Assembly (NCBI RefSeq): GCF_030846195.1
Contig: NZ_JAVCWH010000003.1
Location: forward strand, 310,001 to 374,000
Length of the DNA: 64,000 nucleotides
Source: Paracoccus yibinensis
Lineage (GTDB): Bacteria; Pseudomonadota; Alphaproteobacteria; Rhodobacterales; Rhodobacteraceae
Reading direction: 5' to 3'
A program made the translations under genes and the position numbers. The notes beneath the pieces were generated by a model, which worked only from the letters and a program-made list of their open reading frames with translations, did not search any database and was not told the DNA's origin. Below are positions 26,359-33,897 of the stretch, piece after piece (position 1 is the first letter of the stretch; every line of letters starts with the position of its first letter).

Positions 26359-27293
26359 GATATGCACGCCAGACCATCCTGCCTGGCTTTGGCGCGGCGG
26401 GCCAGTCCCGCCTTGCCGGCGCGGACCTTCTCGTCGTCGGTGCGGGGGGCTTGGGCGTTCCCGTCCTGCAATACCTGGCCGGAGCCGGGATCGGCCGGAT
26501 CACCCTGGTCGATCCCGACCGGGCCGAGGTTTCGAACCTGCATCGCCAGCCCATCTTTGGCCGCCATATCGGCAGGCCCAAGGCCGAAGCAGCCGCAGTT
26601 GAAATGGCCGCGCTGAACCCCGATTGCCGGATAACCCCGCTGGTGACGCGGCTTGATCCCGCCAATGCGCCCGATCTGGTGGCAGGCGCGGATCTGGTGC
26701 TGGATTGCGCCGACAGCTTTGCGGTTACCTATACGCTGTCCGATGCCTGCCTTGCGGCGGGGCGTCCGCTGATCGCCGGTTCCGTCCTCGGCACCCAGGG
26801 CTTTGCGGGGGGCTTCTGCGCGGGCGCGCCTTCGGTCCGGGCGGTGTTCCCGGACCTTCCGGCGCAGGCCGGCAATTGCGCCACGGCAGGCGTTATGGGA
26901 GCGATGGCCGGCCTGATCGGCGCCATCCAGGCACAGATGGCGCTGACCGTCCTGCTGGGGATGACCCCGTCGCCCTTGGGCCAGATGATCCGCTTCGACG
27001 GATTGCGCCCGGCCAGCTTCCGCTTCGACGACGCCCCCGAACCCCAAACGGGCCATCGCTTCATCGCCCCCGGCCAGATGCGGCCGGATGACATCGCGGT
27101 GGAGCTGCGCGGCATGGACGAGGCACCCCTGCCCTTCGTGCCCCATGCCCTGCGCGGACCCGACCTGCCCCGCCCCCAGGACGGGCGGCGGGTCGTCCTC
27201 GCCTGCCGTTCGGGCTTGCGGGCCTGGGCCGCCGCCGAACGCCTGCGCCGCGACTGGCCGGGCGAGATTGCCCTGATCGCCACCGGAGACTGA
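26355..27293 (+). CDS. thiF: ThiF/MoeB-family adenylyltransferase with C-terminal rhodanese-like remnant
   Basis: This 312-residue E1-like enzyme would adenylate the ThiS tail. It has [12 protein letters not shown], the nucleotide motif GAGGLGVPVLQYLAGAGIG (~residues 32-50) and DRAEVSNLHRQ. The C-terminal ~45 residues contain CRSGLRA, like a rhodanese active loop, but a full rhodanese domain is not present. The first half of the usual zinc CxxC pair is absent (VRAVFPDLPAQAGNC), so the structural zinc site seems lost. It begins with GTG overlapping the thiE stop. Confidence 0.88.
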   Translation: MRYARQTILPGFGAAGQSRLAGADLLVVGAGGLGVPVLQYLAGAGIGRITLVDPDRAEVSNLHRQPIFGRHIGRPKAEAAAVEMAALNPDCRITPLVTRLDPANAPDLVAGADLVLDCADSFAVTYTLSDACLAAGRPLIAGSVLGTQGFAGGFCAGAPSVRAVFPDLPAQAGNCATAGVMGAMAGLIGAIQAQMALTVLLGMTPSPLGQMIRFDGLRPASFRFDDAPEPQTGHRFIAPGQMRPDDIAVELRGMDEAPLPFVPHALRGPDLPRPQDGRRVVLACRSGLRAWAAAERLRRDWPGEIALIATGD

Positions 27294-27294
27294 C

Positions 27295-28227
27295 ATGAGA
27301 CTGCTGCCCGCACTTGCCCTGGTTCTGACCGCGGCGCCCGCCATGGCGGACGATTCCCTCACGCTGATGCTGGACTGGTTCGTGAACCCCGACCATGCCC
27401 CGATCGTCATCGCACAGGAAAAGGGCTTCTTCGCCCAGGAAGGCCTGACGGTCGAGATCGTCGCCCCCGCCAATCCCGCCGATCCGCCGAAGATGGTGGC
27501 CTCGGGCCAGGTCGACCTGGCTGTCGGATATCAGCCGCAACTGCATCTTCAGGTCCATGAAGGGCTGCCCCTGACGCGCATCGCCACGCTGGTCGCGACG
27601 CCGCTGAACTGCCTGACGGTTCTGGCGGACGGGCCGGTCCAGAACATCGCCGATCTGCGGGACCGGAAGGTCGGCTATTCCGTGCCGGGGATCGAGACCG
27701 TGCTGATGGGCGCGATGCTGGAACAGGCCGGGCTGACGATCCGGGATGTCGAACTGGTCAATGTCGGCTGGGCGCTGTCGCCCGCGCTGATGACGGGCCA
27801 GGTCGATGCCACGCTTGGCGGGTTTCGCAACTTCGAACTGACGCAGATGCGGCTGGAAGGCGCCGAAGGACGCTGCCTCTTCGTCGAGGAACACGGCATC
27901 CCCGCCTATGACGAACTGATCCTGCTGGCCAATCCTGACAGGATGGACCCCGACGCCGTGGCCCGTTTCGTCGCCGCGATGGAACGCGGCGCGAACTACG
28001 TCGTGAACCATCCCGTAGATGCCTGGCAGGTCTTTCGCGACGCCCATCCCGACCTGGATGACGACCTGAACCGGCAGGCCTGGACCGCCACATTGCCGCG
28101 CTTTTCCCAAAGCCCCGGCGCGGTGGATCACGCCCGCTATGCCCGGTTCGAGGCCTTCCTGCATGATGCCGGTCTGACGCGCCAGACGCTGCCGGTATCG
28201 GCCCTGGCCAGGGATCCCGGCGCATGA
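27295..28227 (+). CDS. Pyrimidine-precursor ABC transporter substrate-binding protein (ThiY-like)
   Basis: This 310-residue protein has a signal peptide (ends APAMA-D) and an NMT1/THI5-like periplasmic-binding fold: LDWFVNPDHAPIVIAQEKGFF, PANPADPPKMVASGQVDLAVGYQP, and GIPAYDELILLANP. ThiY binds formylaminopyrimidine or HMP for salvage. It sits in the TPP-controlled operon one nucleotide after thiF and overlaps the tenA frame by 4 nt. Exact ligand is inferred from context. Confidence 0.88.
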   Translation: MRLLPALALVLTAAPAMADDSLTLMLDWFVNPDHAPIVIAQEKGFFAQEGLTVEIVAPANPADPPKMVASGQVDLAVGYQPQLHLQVHEGLPLTRIATLVATPLNCLTVLADGPVQNIADLRDRKVGYSVPGIETVLMGAMLEQAGLTIRDVELVNVGWALSPALMTGQVDATLGGFRNFELTQMRLEGAEGRCLFVEEHGIPAYDELILLANPDRMDPDAVARFVAAMERGANYVVNHPVDAWQVFRDAHPDLDDDLNRQAWTATLPRFSQSPGAVDHARYARFEAFLHDAGLTRQTLPVSALARDPGA

Positions 28228-28885
28228 GCCATGGCGCCTGCTTTCCGCTGTGGCGGGCCAAAGCCCCCGACTGGGACGCCTATGTCGATGCCCCCTTCGT
28301 CCGCGCCCTGGCCGACGGCAGCCTGCCCCGTTCGGCCTTCCTGACCTATCTGGCGCAGGATTACCTGTTCCTGATCCATTTCGCCCGCGCCTGGCGCTGG
28401 CCGTCGTGAAAGCCGGTTCCCTGGCCGAGATGCGCGCCTGTTCGGCCACCGTCCACGCGCTTCTGGAAATCGAGATGCGGTTGCACGTCGGGAACTGCGC
28501 GCAGGCCGGGATCAGCGAGGACGACCTGTCCCGCATCGTCGAGGCGCCGCAGAACCTGGCCTATACCCGCTATGTGCTGGAAGCGGGCTATAGCGGCGAT
28601 TTCCTGGATCTGCTGGCGGCCCTGGCGCCTTGCGTCTTGGGTTACGGGGAAATCGGGGCGCGGCTGATCGCGGCGCCGCATGACCCCGCCTATGCCGACT
28701 GGATTGCGACCTATGGCGGCGCGGAATATCAGGCGCTGTGCCGCGACACCGCCGCGCTGATCGACGGCGCGGTCGCCGCGCGGCTGGGACCGCAGCCGAC
28801 CGCGCTGCCGCGTTGGCGCGAGCTTCAGGACCGTTTCTCGACCGCGACCCGGCTCGAGGCGGGGTTCTGGACAGTGACCGGGTGA
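28224..28885 (+). pseudogene. tenA: TenA aminopyrimidine aminohydrolase, frameshifted
   Basis: TenA hydrolyses aminopyrimidines in thiamine salvage. The first frame (MSHGACFPLWRAKAP to FLIHFARAW) stops at 28407-28409. The second half continues in another frame from ALAVVKAGSL onward with the TenA motifs APCVLGYGEIG (catalytic Cys) and WIATYGGAEYQ, to a stop at 28883-28885. One missing G near 28393-28394 would restore a ~220-residue TenA. It is either a real disrupting mutation or an assembly/sequencing error. Both ends keep tight operon overlaps with thiY and thiX, as expected for a recently intact gene. Confidence 0.88.
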
Positions 28886-29601
28886 TCCGCTGCGCCGTTT
28901 TCCTCCTGGCGTGGCAGGAGGCGGTCGCTGCCTTGCAGGTGCCGCCCTTCCTGCTGCCCGGTCCGGTCGCGGTCGCGCGGGCGCTGTGGGACGGGCAGGC
29001 CGGGCTTGCGCGCGACGCCCTGATCACCCTGGGCGAAACCGTCGCGGGCTTTGCCATCGGCGCAACCCTGGGCGTCGTTCTGGCGCTTGGCATAGCTTTG
29101 CTGGCGCCCCTGCGGCGAGCGCTGATGCCGGTGCTGACGATCAGCCAGACCGTGCCGGTCTTCGCCTTCGCGCCCCTGCTGACCTTGTGGCTGGGATATG
29201 GCGTCGCCCCCAAGATCGCCGTCGTCGCGCTGATCGTGTTCTTTCCCGTGGCGCAGACCTTCCTTGACGGGCTGTCGCGCACTCCAAAGGTCTTTCGCGA
29301 ACTGGCCGACAGCATGGGCGCCACGCCCATCGAGGCGCTGCGGATCGTGCGCATCCCCGCCGCCCTGCCCGATCTGGCCAGCGGGCTGCGGATCGCGGCG
29401 ACCTATGCCCCGGTGGGCGCGGTCATCGGCGAATGGGTCGGCGGCGCCAGGGGACTGGGCGCGGCGATGATCCAGGCCAGCGGGCGCATGAAGACAGACC
29501 AGATGTTCGCGGCCCTGGTCCTGATCGTCCTGATCGCGGTCGCCTTCAGGGGCGTGGTTTCGCTGATGGCGGCGCGGCTGGACCGCTATGCCGGTGGCTG
29601 A
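28882..29601 (+). CDS. ABC transporter permease (ThiX-like)
   Basis: This 239-residue inner-membrane permease belongs to the SsuC/TauC family, with about six helices and the coupling EAA-like loop ELADSMGATPIEALRIVRIPAALP (about residues 140-163). It follows thiY and tenA in the riboswitch operon, so pyrimidine-precursor uptake is the likely job. It starts with GTG at 28882 overlapping the tenA stop. No ATPase gene follows on this strand; the nearest one is convergent and overlaps its end by 16 nt. Confidence 0.87.
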   Translation: MIRCAVFLLAWQEAVAALQVPPFLLPGPVAVARALWDGQAGLARDALITLGETVAGFAIGATLGVVLALGIALLAPLRRALMPVLTISQTVPVFAFAPLLTLWLGYGVAPKIAVVALIVFFPVAQTFLDGLSRTPKVFRELADSMGATPIEALRIVRIPAALPDLASGLRIAATYAPVGAVIGEWVGGARGLGAAMIQASGRMKTDQMFAALVLIVLIAVAFRGVVSLMAARLDRYAGG

Positions 29602-30197
29602 GAAGCCTCATCCGTCTGCAGAATGGCAGGGTTGCCCGACAGCCTGACCGGGACTGCCCCCAGCCGGGACGGTTCCGCCGCGTCATGCGTGACAAGCACC
29701 AGCCCCGCCCCGCTGCGGTCCAGGAGCATGGCAGTCAGGTCGATCATCCGGCCGGCGGTGTCGGGATCCAGGCTGGCGAAAGGCTCGTCCATCAGCAGGA
29801 TGTCGGGGCTTGCGGCAAAGGCGCGCGCCAGGGACAGGCGGCGTTGCTGGGCTAGGGACAACTGACGGGGAAACTTGTCCTCGTGCCCGGCAAGTCCGAC
29901 CTCGGCCATCAGGACGCGGGCCGTGGCGTCATCGCAGCCGGTGGGCAGGGTGACATTGGCGACGGCGCGCCGCCAAGGCAGCAGGGTCGGTTCCTGGAAC
30001 ACCGCCGCCAGCCTTTCGCCCCCGTCCAGACGACCCTGGAAATCCCTGTCCAGCCCGGTCAGGATGCGCAGCAGGGTCGATTTGCCGACGCCCGAGGGAC
30101 CAAGGATCGCCAGCCGCTGCCCGCGTTCGACGGAAAGGCGCAGCGGACCCAGGATCGAGCGGCCCGCGAAGGACTTGCCCGCCAGATCAAGCCTCAT
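29586..30197 (-). CDS. ABC transporter ATP-binding protein (SsuB/TauB/ThiZ-like)
   Basis: This 203-residue ATPase has Walker A GPSGVGKST, Q-loop FQEPTLLPWR, a diverged signature LSLAQQRRLSLARA instead of LSGGQ, Walker B ILLMDEPFASLD and the H-loop VTHDAAE. It is the third gene of the minus-strand operon after a binding protein and a permease, overlapping the permease gene by 11 nt. It could energise that importer, the convergent ThiX/ThiY system, or both. The ATG at 30197 (MRLDLAGKSF) was chosen as the natural ABC start. Confidence 0.87.
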   Translation of the reverse strand: MRLDLAGKSFAGRSILGPLRLSVERGQRLAILGPSGVGKSTLLRILTGLDRDFQGRLDGGERLAAVFQEPTLLPWRRAVANVTLPTGCDDATARVLMAEVGLAGHEDKFPRQLSLAQQRRLSLARAFAASPDILLMDEPFASLDPDTAGRMIDLTAMLLDRSGAGLVLVTHDAAEPSRLGAVPVRLSGNPAILQTDEASQPPA

Positions 30198-30963
30198 CGC
30201 GCCGCCAGCGGTTCGCGCCAGCCTCCCACGGGCGCAGGATGGCAATGTCGATCAGCAGCATCACGGCGACGAAGGCCAGCGCCCAGGCCAGCACGCCGGC
30301 CACGTCGAAGCTGGAAAACAGCAGGTGGATCTTGAAGCCGACGCCGTTCGACCGGCCCAGGAATTCGACCACCAGCACGATCTTCCAGATCAGGGATATG
30401 CCCGCCCGCGCCGCCGCCGCGATATGGGGCGCAAGCTGTGGCAGGACGACATGGCGCAGCCGCGACCACCATCCCATGCCGAAGACCCGCGCCATGTCGT
30501 CCAGGTCGGGACGCAGGGCGCGGCCACCCTCGCGCAGCATGACGGTCACAAGGGGGATCTTGTTCAGGGCGACCGCGGTGACGGCGGCGACCTCGTTCAG
30601 GCCGATCCAGATATAGGCCAGCACGATCACCACCAGGGTCGGGATGTTCAGGGCGATCACCAGGGCGGGGTTCAGCCAGTGATCCGCCCGTTGCGACCGG
30701 CCCATCCACAGTCCCAGGGCGATCCCCAACGCCATGGCGATCGCAAAGCTGGCCAGCACCCGCAACAGCGTCGCGCCCGCGTGCAGCCACAATTCCCCCG
30801 TGACAGCCAGATCGACGATGCGCGCCGCTACTGCCAGGGGCGAGGGCATGGTGCGCGGGTCATCGGCCAGACCCGCCACCGCCATCCACAGGGCCAGCAG
30901 CATCAGCACCGACAGGATGCCCGGCACAAGGCCGGGCCGCTTCTGGGGGGTCGCGTCACTCAC
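30187..30963 (-). CDS. ABC transporter permease (SsuC/TauC-like)
   Basis: This 258-residue permease has about six helices and the cytoplasmic loop DDMARVFGMGWWSRLRHVVLP typical of the nitrate/sulphonate/taurine importer class. It overlaps the binding-protein gene upstream by 8 nt and the ATPase gene downstream by 11 nt, so the three make one importer. The substrate is not evident from sequence. Confidence 0.87.
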   Translation of the reverse strand: MSDATPQKRPGLVPGILSVLMLLALWMAVAGLADDPRTMPSPLAVAARIVDLAVTGELWLHAGATLLRVLASFAIAMALGIALGLWMGRSQRADHWLNPALVIALNIPTLVVIVLAYIWIGLNEVAAVTAVALNKIPLVTVMLREGGRALRPDLDDMARVFGMGWWSRLRHVVLPQLAPHIAAAARAGISLIWKIVLVVEFLGRSNGVGFKIHLLFSSFDVAGVLAWALAFVAVMLLIDIAILRPWEAGANRWRRDEA

Positions 30964-31942
30964 CTTGCCAGAACAACCCTTCCGGCAATTCCGTCAGCCC
31001 GCCTGTCAGGTCGTCCCCGCCCAGTTCCGCCAGCAGGGAAAACAGGCGCTGCGCGTCTTCGGCATCGACCGGGCCTTCGGGCGGGATGCCGGCCCGCCAG
31101 CCGTCGCGCAGGGCCGCGAATTCCGCGTCCGTGTCGGCCTCCATCATCGGGCGCAGCGCCTGCCAGGCCGCGTCGTCCGCCGCCAGCAGATCCTTGGCCT
31201 GACGCGAGGCCCGCGCCAGCCCGCGCGCCAGATCGGGGTTCGCGGCCACCCAGTCGTCGCGCAGGACATATCCCAACAGCGGCGTGTCCGGGTCCAGCCC
31301 CAGCCCCTGGGCGGCATCCGACACGCTGACCAGTTCTCGCATCCCGGCTGCCTGCATCTTCGCCAGGAAATGCCAGAAGTTGATCGCCCCCGCGACCTGC
31401 CCGGTTTCCGCCGCGTTCTGGATCATCGGCGGCGCGCCGAAAACCTGCTGCGTGACATCGGCCAGATCGCGGCCGGTCTGCTGGCGGTGCCAGGCGCGCA
31501 AGATCAGCCAGCTTTTGTCCACCGGCCCGCCTGCGATGCCGATCCTTTCCCCCTCCAGATCCTCGAGCCTGCGCGCGGGGCTGTCCGCGGGCACCAGCAG
31601 CCCGCCCACGGCGGTGGAATAGGGCCAGAAGGTGAAGGGCGCGCCGTTGGCACGCTGGACCGCGACCCAGATCCAGTCCGACACGATCGCATCGACCTGT
31701 CCGCCCTGCATGGCGACCTGGGTGGCGGGGTTGCCGGCAAAGGGTTGCATCCGCAATTCGAACCCATTCGCGCGGTCGAAGCCGCGATCCTGGATGGTGC
31801 GCAGTTCCCAGTTGACGGTGCCGTTTTCCAGGGTGCCGATGGTAACCACGGGCAGCGGAGCGGGCTGCGCAAGGCCCGTCCCGGCCTGCATCAGGACAGC
31901 CGCGGCCAGACCGGCGATCCGGCCGATCCACGGAAAGCGCAT
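30956..31942 (-). CDS. NitT/TauT-family ABC transporter substrate-binding protein
   Basis: This 328-residue protein has a signal peptide (ends GTGLA-Q) and a periplasmic-binding domain of the SsuA/TauA type: TIGTLENGTVNWELR, GQVDAIVSDWIWVA and GIAGGPVDKSWLI. The ligand is unknown; a small organic or sulphonate-like compound, or a thiamine precursor, are possible. It is first in the minus-strand importer operon. GGGGGAAACA precedes the ATG at 31942. Confidence 0.83.
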   Translation of the reverse strand: MRFPWIGRIAGLAAAVLMQAGTGLAQPAPLPVVTIGTLENGTVNWELRTIQDRGFDRANGFELRMQPFAGNPATQVAMQGGQVDAIVSDWIWVAVQRANGAPFTFWPYSTAVGGLLVPADSPARRLEDLEGERIGIAGGPVDKSWLILRAWHRQQTGRDLADVTQQVFGAPPMIQNAAETGQVAGAINFWHFLAKMQAAGMRELVSVSDAAQGLGLDPDTPLLGYVLRDDWVAANPDLARGLARASRQAKDLLAADDAAWQALRPMMEADTDAEFAALRDGWRAGIPPEGPVDAEDAQRLFSLLAELGGDDLTGGLTELPEGLFWQGE

Positions 31943-32032
31943 TGTTTCCCCCTTCGGCTTTCTTCGGCGACAGGGTGGCATGGGCGGGGGGCCGTCACAA
32001 TCGACTAGAAGTCGCACCCCGCCGCCGCGCCG

Positions 32033-32506
32033 TCAGGCAGGGTTCCAGCGGCGCTTCAGCGCGATCAGGTGCAGCGCCGCCGCCGCAGCGCCGCCGCCCT
32101 TGTTCTGGCCTTGCGGATCGGCCCGAACCTCGGCCTGGTGGATGTTTTCCACCGTCAGGATGCCGTTCCCGATGCAATGGCCCTGCAAACCCAGCAGGGT
32201 CAGCCCGCGGGAACTGTCGTTGCAGACCGTGTCGTAATGCGTCGTCTCGCCCCGGACCACGCAGCCAAGCGCCACATAGCCGTCGTAGAAACCCCCGCTG
32301 GCGGCAAGCGCAATGGCGGTGGGGATTTCCAGGGCGCCCGGCACCTCGACCAGCTCGACGCCGGCACCCGCCTGGGCCGCCGCAGCCTGCGCCCCGGCGA
32401 CCAGGTGTTCGGCGATCTGGCGGTAATAGGGCGCGACCACGATCAGCAGGCGGGCGCCTTCGATACGGGGCAGCGGCAGTTGGTGATGTTCGATGCTGGC
32501 GGCCAT
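32033..32506 (-). CDS. ribH: 6,7-dimethyl-8-ribityllumazine synthase RibH
   Basis: RibH condenses DHBP with the ribitylaminopyrimidine in riboflavin synthesis and assembles into pentamers or larger shells. The 157-residue protein has VPGALEIPTAIALAA, VALGCVVRGETTHYD (substrate and catalytic His region), GHCIGNGILTVEN, and a variable C-terminus. It follows ribB by 4 nt on the same strand. The ATG at 32506 was preferred over a start inside the ribB overlap. Some alphaproteobacteria have two ribH genes; this may be either. Confidence 0.92.
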   Translation of the reverse strand: MAASIEHHQLPLPRIEGARLLIVVAPYYRQIAEHLVAGAQAAAAQAGAGVELVEVPGALEIPTAIALAASGGFYDGYVALGCVVRGETTHYDTVCNDSSRGLTLLGLQGHCIGNGILTVENIHQAEVRADPQGQNKGGGAAAAALHLIALKRRWNPA

Positions 32507-32510
32507 GGTG

Positions 32511-33626
32511 TCATTCCCTGATCGGACGGGTCGAATGGATGGACAGGCCATAGGCATCAAGGCCGATCACCCGCACCGGCGCCGAGTTCGTCAGCAGCAC
32601 CAGTTCCGACAGACCCAGCGCCGACAGGATCTGTGCCCCCAGCCCGTAATGGCGGATGACATGGGACGACACCTCGTCCTGGCGCGGCAGGCGGGGTTCG
32701 ATGTCGCGGAACAGCACCACGACGCCCCTGCCCTCATCCGCGATCATCCGCATCGCCTGGCCCAGCGTGCCCGCGTTCCTGCGCCCGATGCCCAGGACGT
32801 CGTGCAGCGGGTCCAGCACATGCATCCGCACCATCACCGGACCGGGCCGGGTCAGATCGCCCTTGGTCAGCACGATATGCTCCGCGCCCGACGTGTCGTC
32901 GGCAAAGACCCGCATCATCCAGTCGCCGCCGTGTTCGGAATGCACGGCCATCTGCCCGCGTTCGGCGATCAGATTGTCGTGGCGGCGGCGATAGGCGATC
33001 AACTGGCTGATGGTGCCGATCTTCAGCCCGTGTTTCTGCGCAAAGGCCACCAGGTCGGGCAGCCGCGCCATGGTGCCGTCGTCGTTCATGATCTCGCAGA
33101 TCACGCCCGAGGGGTTCAGCCCCGCCAGCCGCGCGACATCGACCGCGGCCTCGGTATGGCCGGCGCGGACCAGCACGCCGCCCTCGCGGGCGCGCAGCGG
33201 AAAGATGTGGCCGGGGGTGGCGATGTCGCCCGGCCCCTTGGTGGGATCAATGGCCACCGCCACGGTCAGCGCACGGTCCTGGGCGGAAATCCCGGTGGTC
33301 ACGCCCTCGCGCGCTTCGATCGACATGGTGAAGGCGGTTTCGTGGCGGCTGGAGTTCTTGGCGCTGAGCAGGGGCAGCCCCAGCGCGTCGATGCGCGCGC
33401 CGGTCATCGACAGGCAGATCAGGCCCCGGCCATGGGTGGCCATGAAGTTGATGACCTCGGGCGTGGCCATCTGCGCGGGAATGACCAGATCGCCTTCGTT
33501 TTCCCGGTCCTCGTGATCGACCAGGATGAACATGCGGCCATTGCGGGCCTCGTTGATGATCTCCTCGATGGGAGAGATGGCGTCGGACCAGTTGCGCTCG
33601 ACCGGGCCGGGCTTGTCATCGGGCAT
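32511..33626 (-). CDS. ribB: DHBP synthase RibB fused to degenerate GTP-cyclohydrolase-II-like domain
   Basis: The N-terminal ~210 residues are DHBP synthase: VDHEDRENEGDL, THGRGLICL, TGISAQDRA, GHIFPLRAREGGVLVRAGHTEA. This makes the four-carbon unit of riboflavin from ribulose 5-phosphate. The C-terminal ~150 residues have the RibA fold outline but not the zinc cysteines: the segment after AVHSEHGGD lacks the CxxGDxFxSxxCxC pattern. GTP cyclohydrolase II activity is therefore doubtful. It is co-transcribed with ribH. No FMN riboswitch was found upstream. Confidence 0.9.
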   Translation of the reverse strand: MPDDKPGPVERNWSDAISPIEEIINEARNGRMFILVDHEDRENEGDLVIPAQMATPEVINFMATHGRGLICLSMTGARIDALGLPLLSAKNSSRHETAFTMSIEAREGVTTGISAQDRALTVAVAIDPTKGPGDIATPGHIFPLRAREGGVLVRAGHTEAAVDVARLAGLNPSGVICEIMNDDGTMARLPDLVAFAQKHGLKIGTISQLIAYRRRHDNLIAERGQMAVHSEHGGDWMMRVFADDTSGAEHIVLTKGDLTRPGPVMVRMHVLDPLHDVLGIGRRNAGTLGQAMRMIADEGRGVVVLFRDIEPRLPRQDEVSSHVIRHYGLGAQILSALGLSELVLLTNSAPVRVIGLDAYGLSIHSTRPIRE

Positions 33627-33897
33627 CCGCTGCTCCTGCACAAAAGGGCCGGTCGCGTATCCCCGGCCTGCCGTGATCATTTCACGCCCGAGGCCCGGAA
33701 AGACCGGTCAGGGGCGCCCTGTCCCGCGTCCGATGCGACATCTTCGACCGGGACATTCCCGGATTTGCACCGCGCGCAGGCCCGATACAAGCCCCGACCG
33801 TGCAGTCTTCCGCCTTGCGCATCGGCGCTGTGCCCGGCACGATCCCGCCGCCAGGCACGGCACCGACATCTTGCACCGCCCCGGAAAGGACACGATC

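Noticed and set aside
33627..33897. FMN riboswitch searched upstream of ribB
   Set aside because: Neither the conserved GGTGAAATTCC nor the ACCGGCGGT core segments of the RFN element are present on the minus strand.
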